From Oxalobacteraceae bacterium UBA6704 (GTDB taxonomy: Bacteria; Pseudomonadota; Gammaproteobacteria; Burkholderiales; Burkholderiaceae_D): a DNA stretch of 64,000 bases. Both the position numbers and the translations under genes were made by a program. The stretch is taken from assembly GCA_002454505.1 (NCBI GenBank), contig DKJA01000053.1:69764-133763 (forward strand). The letters are read 5' to 3'. Positions 23,808 to 31,922 of the stretch are shown piece by piece; the first letter of the stretch is position 1; every line of letters begins with the position of its first letter. A model generated the notes under the pieces. It was given only the letters and a program-made list of their open reading frames with translations, was not told where the DNA came from and made no database searches.

Positions 23808-26240
23808 TCAGAATTTGTAGGTCAGCCTGGCGTACAGGTAGCGGCCGAAAGGATCGGACGGACCGTTCGGGTAAGGCGTGTACGACACCGTGCGGTTCGC
23901 CAGGCTCAGCGTGTCCACGCGCTTGTCGAACAGGTTCTGCGCGCCGACCGTCACCTTGACCGCCGGCGTGAGCTGGTAGCGCAGGTCGAGGTCGATCATC
24001 GTCGAGGCGCCGATCACCTGGTCGTTGGCGGCGTTGCTCAGGTTACTGACGAGGAAAGTGCCGTAGCGGGCGGCGCCCAGCGTGGCGCCGAACTCGCCCA
24101 GCGTGTAGTCGCCGCTGGCGACGATCTTGCTGCGCGGCGCGGCCTGTTCGATATTGTTGCGGGCCACCCGGTTGATGATGGTCAGGCCGGCCGTGTCGAG
24201 GAAGGGGTTGTTGCGCACCGCGTCGATCTCGATGTCGTGCCAGTGGCCGGACAGGCCCAGGTTCAGGCGCCCGGCGCGCTGCAGGTCCAGCCGGTAGCGG
24301 CTGACGATGTCGATGCCGCGCGTCGTGTAATCGACGGCGTTGCTGAAGTACTGGGCGATCGCCACGTCCGGATAACCGGCGGCGGTCAGCGTCCGGGTCA
24401 CGTAGGAACCAGTCAGGTTGCCGGAATAGACGATGGCATTGGTCAGCTTGCGGCGGTAAGCATCCACCGTCACGGCGGCCGCCTTGGAAGGGCGCCATAC
24501 CAGGCCGGCGCTGATGCTCTTCGATTTTTCCGGCGTCAGCTCGGTGGCGCCCAGCAGCCTGGCCAGCTCGCTGGCGACGGGCAGCACGCGGCCCTGCGTG
24601 ATGATGCCCACGCCGGACGGCGCCTGGCCGGTGGTTTGCGACAGGCCCATCTGCCCCAGCGACGGCGCGCGGTAGCCGCTGCCGGCCGAAGCACGCAGCG
24701 CGAATTCGGACGTGACGTCGAAGCGTAGATTGCCCTGCGCGCTGGTGTTGGTACCGAAGTCGGAATAGTCTTCCGCGCGCACCGCCAGGCCAGCCTGGAT
24801 GCGCTCGGTCAGCGCCTGTTCCGCATCCAGGTACAGGCTGGTGACGTGGCGGCTGTATTGGCCCGCATCGGAAACGCGCAGCGGCTGATTTCCGGGCGGG
24901 TAGCCCGATGGTGCCGGCTTGCCCGCGTTCGGGCCGTCGAGGATCACGCTGCCGCCGTTGATGTAACCCGATTCGTCGCCAGGGCCTTCTTCCCACACCT
25001 CGCGCCGGTAGGCACCGCCGGCCCGGACGGTCAGCGGCTCTTGCGCATACGACGTGGCGATATCGCGCACATACGAGAACTGCGCTTCGCTCAGCGAGTT
25101 GTCGAAGCTGCCGATGTAGAACTGCGTGGGACTGGCGGTGCCCAGGCTGGCATTGGTGGCGCCGTAGGCGTTGCGGTGCGAGTTGTTGGCGCCGTGGCTC
25201 AGGCTGACGTCCCACAGACCGGCATCCCGGTTGCCCACGCGCGCGCCGGCCGTCACCGAATAATTCTCGGAGCGCTGGTCGGTGGTGGTCGGCGCACCGT
25301 CCGGGAAGATGCTGCGCACATTGGCGTCGTCGGCCGGACGCAGCGGAATCAGCGTGGCCAGCGAATCCTTGCGGGACAACGTGGCGGTGCCATACAGCTG
25401 CGTCGATGCCGCGATGCGGCTCTCGGCATTGAGCACGACGTTGAGGATTTCGCGGTCCGGCTTGCCGGAGCCCCAGACGATGCGGTTGACGTTCGCTTCG
25501 CGCGGGTCGCCGGCGAAGTAGTACTGGCGCGTGTCTTCGTAGCCGCTGTCCATGGCGGTGTTGTTCGTCGCATTCACGCTCAGGTTGACGAAGCCGTCGC
25601 CCGGCAGGCTGGTGGCGACCCAGCCGCTGACGTTGCGGCTGCGGCCTTCGCCGGATTTGTAGCTGCCCGTCTGCACGGATACCTCGCCGCCCCGGTCGTC
25701 GTCGCGCAGCACGATATTGATCACGCCGGCAATCGCATCCGATCCGTATTGGGCGGATGCGCCGTCGCGCAGCACTTCCACGCGTTCGATGGCGCTCAGC
25801 GGAATCGCATCCAGGTCGACCGCCTGCGCGCCCTGGTCGTAGCCGGCCTGGGTGCGCACGATGGCGTTCGGGTTGATGCGGTGGCCGTTCAGCAGGACCA
25901 GCGTGTAGTTGGGGTTCATGCCGCCCAGCGCGGCGGCCTTGGCGTTCCACGCCTCGGAACCGACGGCCGTCCCCTGCGGAAAGTTGACGGACGGCGCCAG
26001 CTGCTGCAGCGCCTGCAGGATCGTCACGGCGCCGCTGGCACCCAGCTGCTTCGCACTGATCACGTCGACGGGCGACGCGCCGCCCAGCTCCTGTACATTG
26101 GCGCGGTTGCTGCCGATGATGACGACGGATTCCGGCTGCGCCGCTTCCTGGCCATGGGCGTGTGCGGAGAAGGCGAGGCCGATGGCGGCGGCCACCAGGC
26201 CAAGCCGGGCGGTAGGGCGGGAGTGCGTAGCAGGATTCAT
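23808..26240 (-). CDS. TonB-dependent receptor of the catabolic operon
   Basis: 810 aa from ATG 26240. Signal peptide (ARLGLVAAAIGLAFSAHAHG), TonB-box-like ESVVIIGSNRANVQ, plug with TILQALQQLAPSVNFPQG, LVLLNGHRINPNA, AIERVEVLRDGASAQYGSDA and IAGVINIVLR, then a beta-barrel ending LYARLTYKF. This plug type (LNG(K/H)R.., DGASAQYGSDAIAGVIN) is the large catabolite-uptake group, not siderophore receptors. An alternative start at 26282 overlaps the previous stop (ATGA) with GAAGG upstream and would add 14 residues; coupling makes it plausible. It would carry the operon substrate across the outer membrane. Confidence 0.9.
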   Translation of the reverse strand: MNPATHSRPTARLGLVAAAIGLAFSAHAHGQEAAQPESVVIIGSNRANVQELGGASPVDVISAKQLGASGAVTILQALQQLAPSVNFPQGTAVGSEAWNAKAAALGGMNPNYTLVLLNGHRINPNAIVRTQAGYDQGAQAVDLDAIPLSAIERVEVLRDGASAQYGSDAIAGVINIVLRDDDRGGEVSVQTGSYKSGEGRSRNVSGWVATSLPGDGFVNLSVNATNNTAMDSGYEDTRQYYFAGDPREANVNRIVWGSGKPDREILNVVLNAESRIAASTQLYGTATLSRKDSLATLIPLRPADDANVRSIFPDGAPTTTDQRSENYSVTAGARVGNRDAGLWDVSLSHGANNSHRNAYGATNASLGTASPTQFYIGSFDNSLSEAQFSYVRDIATSYAQEPLTVRAGGAYRREVWEEGPGDESGYINGGSVILDGPNAGKPAPSGYPPGNQPLRVSDAGQYSRHVTSLYLDAEQALTERIQAGLAVRAEDYSDFGTNTSAQGNLRFDVTSEFALRASAGSGYRAPSLGQMGLSQTTGQAPSGVGIITQGRVLPVASELARLLGATELTPEKSKSISAGLVWRPSKAAAVTVDAYRRKLTNAIVYSGNLTGSYVTRTLTAAGYPDVAIAQYFSNAVDYTTRGIDIVSRYRLDLQRAGRLNLGLSGHWHDIEIDAVRNNPFLDTAGLTIINRVARNNIEQAAPRSKIVASGDYTLGEFGATLGAARYGTFLVSNLSNAANDQVIGASTMIDLDLRYQLTPAVKVTVGAQNLFDKRVDTLSLANRTVSYTPYPNGPSDPFGRYLYARLTYKF

Positions 26241-26278
26241 GGTCGGCAGGGTCGTTGAAGTGGAAAAGGGAAAAGTGC

Positions 26279-27289
26279 TCATGCCTTCAGGGCCGCGTTG
26301 AAGCGCGCATCCCACAGCGGGGTGACGTCGATGGCTTTCTGCAGCAGGCCGCCGGCCACGAAACTGGCGACGACGTCCTGCTGGTCCCGGATCGCCACCG
26401 CATCGACGGGCAACTGGTCGGAAGGATTGCTGCGCCGCTTGAACTGCGCCAGCCACAAGGCGCGCGGCACCTTGCTGATGCTTTCCATCTGCGCGGCCCA
26501 TTGCTCGGGATGGCTTTCCACCCACGCGTGGGTATGCTTTTCGCGGCGCAGGTAATCCTCGACGGCGGCGCGGCCCGGTGCGGTGGACAGGATGTCCAGG
26601 CCGGCCACGGTGGTGCCCCGCGCATGAAAGTAGTCGCCGCCGCGGGCAATCACGCGGGCACCGTCCTTGACGGCCAGTGCGCTGTACAGGCCACCGACGA
26701 CCCACGCATCCAGGCGCCCGCCGCGGAAGGCGGCATAGCCATCCTGCTGCATCATCGGCACGGCGCGGATGTCGCGGTGCGTCAGGCCGTGCGCCGCCAG
26801 CGTCTTGAGCATGAAATAGTGCGGCGTGGTGGAACGCAGGAAGGCCACGTTCTTGCCGCGCAACTGGCCCACTGACGTGATCGGCGAATCCTTCGGCACC
26901 ACGATCAGGTAGCTGTTGGCGTCCGAATGCAGCGACGAGATCTGCCGGAAGCGGGCCCGCTCGGGCGGCACGAAGATCGTGCTGACATTGCTGCTGCCGG
27001 CCAGGTCGATGACGCCGTTCGACACCGCCTCGACCAGCAGGTTGCTGGCCGTGGGGAATTCGTGATAGCTGACCTTGTACGGAAAGTCCGCCACGCCGGC
27101 CGCTTCGAAGAAGCTGGTGATGTGGCCCTTGTAGACGCTGATGCGCAGCTGCACGGCGCTCAGGTCCGCGTTCTGCGGCTGCGCAAGTACCGGTCCGGCC
27201 GCGCCGGCCAGCAAACCTGCCGACAGGGCCAGCACGCGCCGGCGCGCCGGGCTTTCCGGCTTGTCGCATGCGTTGAAGATTGTGTTCAT
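26279..27289 (-). CDS. ABC transporter substrate-binding protein (SsuA/TauA-like)
   Basis: 336 aa. N-terminal Arg-rich signal (ARRRVLALSAGLLAGAAGPVLAQ; possibly Tat). The SsuA/NMT1 fold is indicated by LVEAVSNGVIDLAGSSNVST near residue 80, YLIVVPKDSPITSVGQLRGK and FRGGRLDAWVVGGLYSAL. This family binds sulfonates, taurine, nitrate or thiamine precursors. It lies 88 bp after the ATPase gene and is preceded by AGGAG. The next gene, the TonB receptor, may start in its stop codon. Confidence 0.85.
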   Translation of the reverse strand: MNTIFNACDKPESPARRRVLALSAGLLAGAAGPVLAQPQNADLSAVQLRISVYKGHITSFFEAAGVADFPYKVSYHEFPTASNLLVEAVSNGVIDLAGSSNVSTIFVPPERARFRQISSLHSDANSYLIVVPKDSPITSVGQLRGKNVAFLRSTTPHYFMLKTLAAHGLTHRDIRAVPMMQQDGYAAFRGGRLDAWVVGGLYSALAVKDGARVIARGGDYFHARGTTVAGLDILSTAPGRAAVEDYLRREKHTHAWVESHPEQWAAQMESISKVPRALWLAQFKRRSNPSDQLPVDAVAIRDQQDVVASFVAGGLLQKAIDVTPLWDARFNAALKA

Positions 27290-27377
27290 GTGTGGCTCCT
27301 GTCGAAAAAAAGGTTGCAGCGGCCCCTGGCGCATGCCCGCGGCGCCTGTGGCTTGGTGTCAGGGATTTAAAGAATCG

Positions 27378-28106
27378 TCAGTCGGGCGGCACGTCCACGC
27401 CCAGCAAGGCCAGTACATGCCGCTTGGCGGCCAGGATGGCCGGGTCGCTCGCCTTGCGGATGGCCAGATCGGGCAACGCGATATCGGCTGCGATGGCGCC
27501 ATCGGACAGCACCACCACGCGGCCCGCCAGCTTCAGCGCCTCGTCGACGTCGTGCGTCACCAGCAGCACGGCCGGCGTGTGGGCGCGCCACAGGTTCAGC
27601 GTCAGCTGGTGCATGCGCAGCCGGGTCAGCGCATCCAGCGCGGAAAACGGTTCGTCGAGCAGCAGCAGGCCCGGTTCGCGAATCAATGCGCGCGCCAATG
27701 CCACGCGTTGCGCCTCGCCGCCGGACAGCGTGGCCGGCCACGCATCGACACGGCCGGCCAGGCCCACTTCATCGAGCGCGCGCAGCGCCCGGTCACCGAC
27801 GTCCACGCCGCGCACGCCCAGTTCCACATTGGCGCGCACCGTCAGCCACGGCATCAGCCGCGGTTCCTGGAAGGCCACGGCCTTGACCTGCGGCGTGACC
27901 AACTGGCCGCACTCATAGCTTTCGAGCCCCGCCAGCAATCGCAGCAGCGTGGTCTTGCCGGAGCCGCTGGTGCCCAGCAGTGCGACGAATTCGCCGGCGC
28001 GGATGTCCAGGTCGATGGCGCGCAGGATGCTACGCCGGCCAAAGGACTTGTCGAGGCCGCGGATGCTGACGGCGGCCGTCGTGTCGAGAAAGGTTTGCTG
28101 TTCCAT
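27378..28106 (-). CDS. ABC transporter ATP-binding protein (SsuB/TauB-like)
   Basis: 242 aa. Walker A GTSGSGKTT (about 44-52), Q-loop FQEPRLMPWLTV, signature LSGGEAQRVALARAL (about 129-143), Walker B LLLLDEPFSALD and the H-loop VTHDVDEAL: all intact. The EPRLMPWLTV Q-loop is typical of sulfonate/nitrate/taurine importers. ATG 28106 overlaps the permease stop by one base. Confidence 0.92.
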   Translation of the reverse strand: MEQQTFLDTTAAVSIRGLDKSFGRRSILRAIDLDIRAGEFVALLGTSGSGKTTLLRLLAGLESYECGQLVTPQVKAVAFQEPRLMPWLTVRANVELGVRGVDVGDRALRALDEVGLAGRVDAWPATLSGGEAQRVALARALIREPGLLLLDEPFSALDALTRLRMHQLTLNLWRAHTPAVLLVTHDVDEALKLAGRVVVLSDGAIAADIALPDLAIRKASDPAILAAKRHVLALLGVDVPPD

Positions 28107-28873
28107 CAGCGCACCACCTTCGGCCGCCATGCCAGCAGCCGGCTTTCGGCGCCGCGGATCAGCGCATCGCTCAGCAAGCCAAGCAGGCCATACACGGCCA
28201 GGCAGATCAGAATGATGTCAGTGCGCATGAAGTCGCGCGCATCGTTGATCATGTAGCCCAGCCCACTCGTCGCATTGACCTGTTCGACGACGACGAGGCT
28301 GAGCCATGCGATCGCGATGGCCTGGCGCAGGCCGATCAGGAAAGACGGCAGCGCGGCGGGCAGGGCGATGCGCACGATGATCTCCAGCGTGCTCAGGCCC
28401 AGCATGCGGCCGGCTTCGATCAGCTTGACATCGGCGCCGCGCAGGCCGCCATACAGGTTCAGGTAGATGGGGAAGGTGGCGCCGAACGTGATCAGGCAGA
28501 TCTTCGACGGTTCGCCGATGCCCAGCCAGATGATGAACAGCGGGATCAGTCCCAGGAAGGGCAGGCTGCGCAGGATCTGGATCAGCGGGTCGATGGCGAT
28601 CTCGCCCGCCTTCGTCAGGCCCGCCGTGGCGGCCAGCGTGGTGCCGATGATCAGGGCCAGCATGATGCTGATCGCCACGCGGCCCAGCGACACGAGCAGG
28701 TTGGACAGCAGGTTGCCGTTGGCGATTTCCTCGGCAAACGAGGCGGCGATCTGCAGCGGCGGGGCGACGATGTCGGCGGAAATCACGCCGGCATTCGTCA
28801 GCAACTGCCATGCGACCAGCAGCGCGACGGGGCTGGCCAGCCGCAGCAGGGGCGCCAGTGCACTGAGCTTCAT
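28106..28873 (-). CDS. ABC transporter permease (SsuC/TauC-like)
   Basis: 255 aa with six transmembrane helices and the EAA loop EAGRMLGLSTLEIIVRIALP near residue 158, the binding-protein-dependent transport signature that contacts the ATPase. Follows the TetR gene with a 4-bp overlap (ATGA). Confidence 0.92.
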   Translation of the reverse strand: MKLSALAPLLRLASPVALLVAWQLLTNAGVISADIVAPPLQIAASFAEEIANGNLLSNLLVSLGRVAISIMLALIIGTTLAATAGLTKAGEIAIDPLIQILRSLPFLGLIPLFIIWLGIGEPSKICLITFGATFPIYLNLYGGLRGADVKLIEAGRMLGLSTLEIIVRIALPAALPSFLIGLRQAIAIAWLSLVVVEQVNATSGLGYMINDARDFMRTDIILICLAVYGLLGLLSDALIRGAESRLLAWRPKVVR

Positions 28874-29439
28874 CGTTTGGCGCCTTTCGCCGGCGCCACG
28901 GCCGCATCGATCAGCAGGCCGGCGCAGCGCCGTGCCACCAGCGCCGCCATCGGATCTCGGTTGACCGAGAAAGTGGCCAGCGCCCCCTCATAGCAAAGCG
29001 CGATCTGGGTGGCCAGCTCGCTTGCATCGGCCACCGGCAGTTCGGCGCAGATGCCAAGGAAGATCGTCTTGATGGCCAGCTTGTGCTCGCGGGCGATGGC
29101 GATGATGGGTTCCGAAGTCTCCTGCTCGGCCACGGCGATCAGGAAGGCGCAGCCGCGGAACGGCGGCTGGTGCGACTTTTCGGCCAGCATGTCGAACACC
29201 TTCAGCAGGCGCTCGCGCGGCGGTTCGTCCGACGTTGCCAGGCTCTCCGTCAGCGCCTCGATCACGCGCTCGTGGCGGGTGCGCAGATAGACGGCAGCCA
29301 GTTCCTCCTTGCCGGAGAAGTGGTGATACAGCGTGGCCTTGGCGATGCCCGCTTCGGCAATCAGCCGGTCCACGCCTACGGCGCGGATGCCCTCCGTATA
29401 AAACAGCCGTTCCGCCACACTCAAGATTCGTTCGCGCAT
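28870..29439 (-). CDS. TetR-family regulator, first gene of the eight-gene operon
   Basis: 189 aa. HTH: RERILSVAERLFYTEGIRAV, VDRLIAEAGIAKATLYHHFS. The C-terminal half has the effector pocket of the AcrR/YcdC-type group. It is the first gene, followed by ABC permease, ATPase, binding protein, TonB receptor, amidohydrolase, sulfurtransferase and monooxygenase with overlaps or short gaps, so it probably represses the whole operon, derepressed by a pathway ligand. A partial palindrome lies just upstream. Confidence 0.9.
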   Translation of the reverse strand: MRERILSVAERLFYTEGIRAVGVDRLIAEAGIAKATLYHHFSGKEELAAVYLRTRHERVIEALTESLATSDEPPRERLLKVFDMLAEKSHQPPFRGCAFLIAVAEQETSEPIIAIAREHKLAIKTIFLGICAELPVADASELATQIALCYEGALATFSVNRDPMAALVARRCAGLLIDAAVAPAKGAKR

Positions 29440-29456
29440 TGCTTCTCCATCGTGGA

Positions 29457-29478
29457 CCAGACATACAGGTCTGTCTGG
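29457..29478. promoter_or_regulatory. TetR operator candidate of the eight-gene operon
   Basis: CCAGACA at 29457-29463 and TGTCTGG at 29472-29478 are inverted arms of a 22-bp imperfect palindrome (9 of 11 positions paired) ending 18 bp before the tetR ATG. This is the usual size and position of a TetR operator. Confidence 0.55.
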
Positions 29479-29580
29479 TGATGGTCAGACTATGGCGTCT
29501 CGCGGAAAATTACTGAACGAATTTTTTTGCGTTTGCTTATTAAATTACCGCCTCACTGCTGCAGGCGACGACATACGAGG

Positions 29581-30546
29581 CTATTGCAGGAGCCCGCGCG
29601 TGGCACGCAGCTCCTGGAACACCTTGGTGACCGGCAGGTGATAGCACAGCTTGGTGTTCGTGTGGTGCCAGGCGCCAGGTACGCGCGAGGCCAGGCCAAG
29701 AGCGGCTACCGAATTGAAGCCGCCGAACCAGTCCAGCTGACCGATCACGTTCGATATCCGGTCCACAAATCGCGGGGGCATGGGGACGACGGCCGACACC
29801 GTGACAATCTGTGTCATCCGCAGCCGCTCGTCGGTTGTGGTCGCCAACTCGTACAACGCCTCGGAAATGACGAAATTGCCCTTCGAGTGCCCAGCAAGGA
29901 GTGAGAAGCTGAAGCGTTTATCGGACAGCACGCTGACTAACACCTTGGTGTCCGAGCTCTCGCGTGCCAGGTTTGCAGCGACCCCGGACATCTGGAAATT
30001 CCGCTCGTCGCCAACCATCGCACGCAGCGATTCATGGAGCCGCTCGAACACATAGCGCGCCTTGTTCACGCCGCGGAACCAGAAAAAGCCGCCGATGGCC
30101 TCGCTCAGCAGATCCGATAAACCATAGCCGGATACCAGCGCAGCAACCGGCATGTCGAACGCATCGGCAACGTTCCGGGCAAACGCAGCCGCACCGAGCG
30201 CCGAACTGCCGACGCCTGCTACGACGAGGATGCGCACCTCGGTGCCACCCGCTTGCGCAAACTGTTCGATGCCATCGCATGGCGTCAGTATCCCTTTGCC
30301 GGACGGCGGCACGATCAACAGGGCGCCTTCCCTGGCGAGCCAGGGTTGAAGTTGTTTTACTTCTTCCGGCATCACTGTGCCGATGTCATAAAAGATGCCA
30401 TCCAGCGCTGCATTGCGATGGGCAAAAGCAGCCAATGCCGGTCCCGGCCAGCCTGCCATGCCGCCGGTTGCACTGGCCGCCAGATCGTTGCTGGCGAGAT
30501 GGGATAACAACGGCTGCTGGAACGTGGTTAATGGCGCGTCGATCAT
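29581..30546 (-). CDS. Alpha/beta-hydrolase-like protein of unknown function
   Basis: 321 aa. The region LLAGHSKGNFVISEALYELA (about 229-248) has a GHSKG nucleophile elbow (Ser) and secondary-structure order of an alpha/beta hydrolase; upstream, EVRILVVAGVGSSALGAAAF (about 140) could form the first strand and oxyanion loop. No signal peptide. GGGAG seven bases upstream supports ATG 30546. Codon and base composition are less GC-rich than neighbours, which suggests recent acquisition. I do not recognise a specific family; lipase- or PHA-depolymerase-like function is only a fold-level guess. Confidence 0.6.
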   Translation of the reverse strand: MIDAPLTTFQQPLLSHLASNDLAASATGGMAGWPGPALAAFAHRNAALDGIFYDIGTVMPEEVKQLQPWLAREGALLIVPPSGKGILTPCDGIEQFAQAGGTEVRILVVAGVGSSALGAAAFARNVADAFDMPVAALVSGYGLSDLLSEAIGGFFWFRGVNKARYVFERLHESLRAMVGDERNFQMSGVAANLARESSDTKVLVSVLSDKRFSFSLLAGHSKGNFVISEALYELATTTDERLRMTQIVTVSAVVPMPPRFVDRISNVIGQLDWFGGFNSVAALGLASRVPGAWHHTNTKLCYHLPVTKVFQELRATRGLLQ

Positions 30547-31157
30547 TTCATTCTCCCGGTTGGCAACACTCACTGCACTCTCATTGGACTGTTGGCACGC
30601 AACGCGGCCGAACATCGCCGCAATAGGAAAATGTACATCGCCTGCACCTGCGCGTCTGTATGAAAATTGTGTAGCCGTTGACCTCACACATTGCCCACCT
30701 GCCAGCACGGGGGCTCTCTCTCTTGCACCTTCGATACCCGGCAGCCACCACGATCGGGGTTACGGAAAGAACCGGCAAAGAGCGGCGGGCGAACGATATG
30801 GCCCCACCGCGAACGGTTACGAGAATCGACCGTGGGCCATGGCGGCGAAACCCGTTTTACTCGTTTCTGCTAACCGTCACTACCTCGCTCTGATGGCCAC
30901 TATCCCTTACTAAAATGTGATGATGGCATCCAAACGCCTGGACGACTGGCCTGCAGTTTCACCAAGGATTTTTTAGTAAGCGTCAGCAGGCATCAGCGCT
31001 GGTTCGCGAGGATCAGCGGCGGTTAGAAAAAGCGCGTTTTTGCGCGACCCACCCCATGTCTTCCCAGCGCACGGTCCGGCATGCCGATCCGCTGCACACC
31101 GAGGATTATCCGGGCTTCGACAAGGCCCGATACCTGCGCTGCGGCGTCAACGCATCT
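30547..31157. other. Gene-poor stretch with a spaced 10-bp inverted repeat
   Basis: No convincing gene in 610 bp. CTTACTAAAA (30906-30915) and its exact inverse TTTTAGTAAG (30971-30980) are separated by 55 bp, as in a small cruciform or miniature element. A plus-strand frame is open from 30924 to 31163 and carries a possible ATG at 31056 (MSSQRTVRHADPLHTEDY), a possible gene tail. GCGC-N6-GCGC followed by five T on the minus strand (31027-31045) could be a weak terminator of the tetR gene. Composition is lower in GC than usual. Confidence 0.4.
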
Positions 31158-31772
31158 TCATGACGCCGCCGCCGCATCCCACAGCTTCATCACCTGCGTG
31201 ATCGCCGCATCGAAGGCCGGCGCGCGGATGCCGTCCCGCGCCAGCGTCGACACGCCCAGCAGGAAGCTGTCGAACACCATCGCCAGCGCGCGCGCATCGG
31301 TATTCGCCGGCAGCCCGCCGCTGGCGACGCCCCGTTCGACGCAGCGGATAAACCCGTTGCGCGTGCGCGTGCGCGATGCCGTCAGCGGCTGCGCCACGGC
31401 GGCGTGTTCCGGCGTCGGCGCACTCATGACCCCCAGCGCGACCATGCATCCCTTCGGATGGCCCCGTTCGCACTGCATGCGGGCCGACTGGCGCAGCGCC
31501 AGTTCGATCGCCGCCCTGGGCGGCAGCGCGTCATCCCACAGGCATTCCGTCACGCGCGCATAGTTGGCCAGGTAGCACTGCGCCGCCTCGCGGAACAGCG
31601 CTTCCTTCGACCCGAACGCGGCATAGAAACTGGGCGCGGAAATGCCGCCGCCCAGGCTGGCCTTCAGCTGGCTCAGCGATGTCGATTCGTAACCCTGTTC
31701 CCAGAACAGGTGCATCGCCTGCTCGACGGCCTGCTGCCGGTCGAACGTGCGGGGCCGTCCCATCTGCGCCAT
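31158..31772 (-). CDS. TetR/AcrR-family regulator
   Basis: 204 aa, starting MAQMGRPRTFDRQQAVEQAM. Helix-turn-helix LKASLGGGISAPSFYAAFGS (about 40-59); the domain layout (MGRPRTFD ... AFGSKEALFREA) is that of the AcrR-type repressors that control an adjacent MFS exporter. GGAG five bases upstream selects ATG 31772; the ATG at 31784 lacks one. It is divergent from the MFS gene, the standard repressor-target arrangement. Confidence 0.88.
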   Translation of the reverse strand: MAQMGRPRTFDRQQAVEQAMHLFWEQGYESTSLSQLKASLGGGISAPSFYAAFGSKEALFREAAQCYLANYARVTECLWDDALPPRAAIELALRQSARMQCERGHPKGCMVALGVMSAPTPEHAAVAQPLTASRTRTRNGFIRCVERGVASGGLPANTDARALAMVFDSFLLGVSTLARDGIRAPAFDAAITQVMKLWDAAAAS

Positions 31773-31830
31773 GCGATCTCCCATGAATTGCGCCGCCGCA
31801 GTGCTGCCAGCGCCGACTTAAATACTACTC

Positions 31831-31879
31831 GATACAAAAGTCATTGACAACCGGCGGCGCCGCCGTCAACATCTGTATC
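31831..31879. promoter_or_regulatory. Divergent tetR-MFS operator candidates
   Basis: GATACA (31831-31836) and TGTATC (31874-31879) are inverted, 43 bp apart centre to centre; the surrounding 14-bp contexts agree at 10 positions when inverted (TAC-N3-T-N-GATACA). TTGACA at 31844-31849 lies between, so a repressor on both sites would cover the MFS promoter. Confidence 0.4.
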
Positions 31880-31922
31880 AATCGGTACATATCTTGGCCG
31901 CAGCATCGAAAGGATCATCGTT

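Noticed and set aside
23808..27269. A single 1153-aa protein from the TonB receptor and upstream sequence
   Set aside because: The upper part is out of frame with the binding protein and low complexity; the receptor has its own start and signal peptide at 26240.
30691..30893. A plus-strand frame of about 65 aa in the gene-poor stretch
   Set aside because: No ribosome-binding site, no motif and overlapping frames of similar length.
31027..31045. Strong terminator after the tetR gene
   Set aside because: Only a four-base stem; kept as a weak possibility in the intergenic description.
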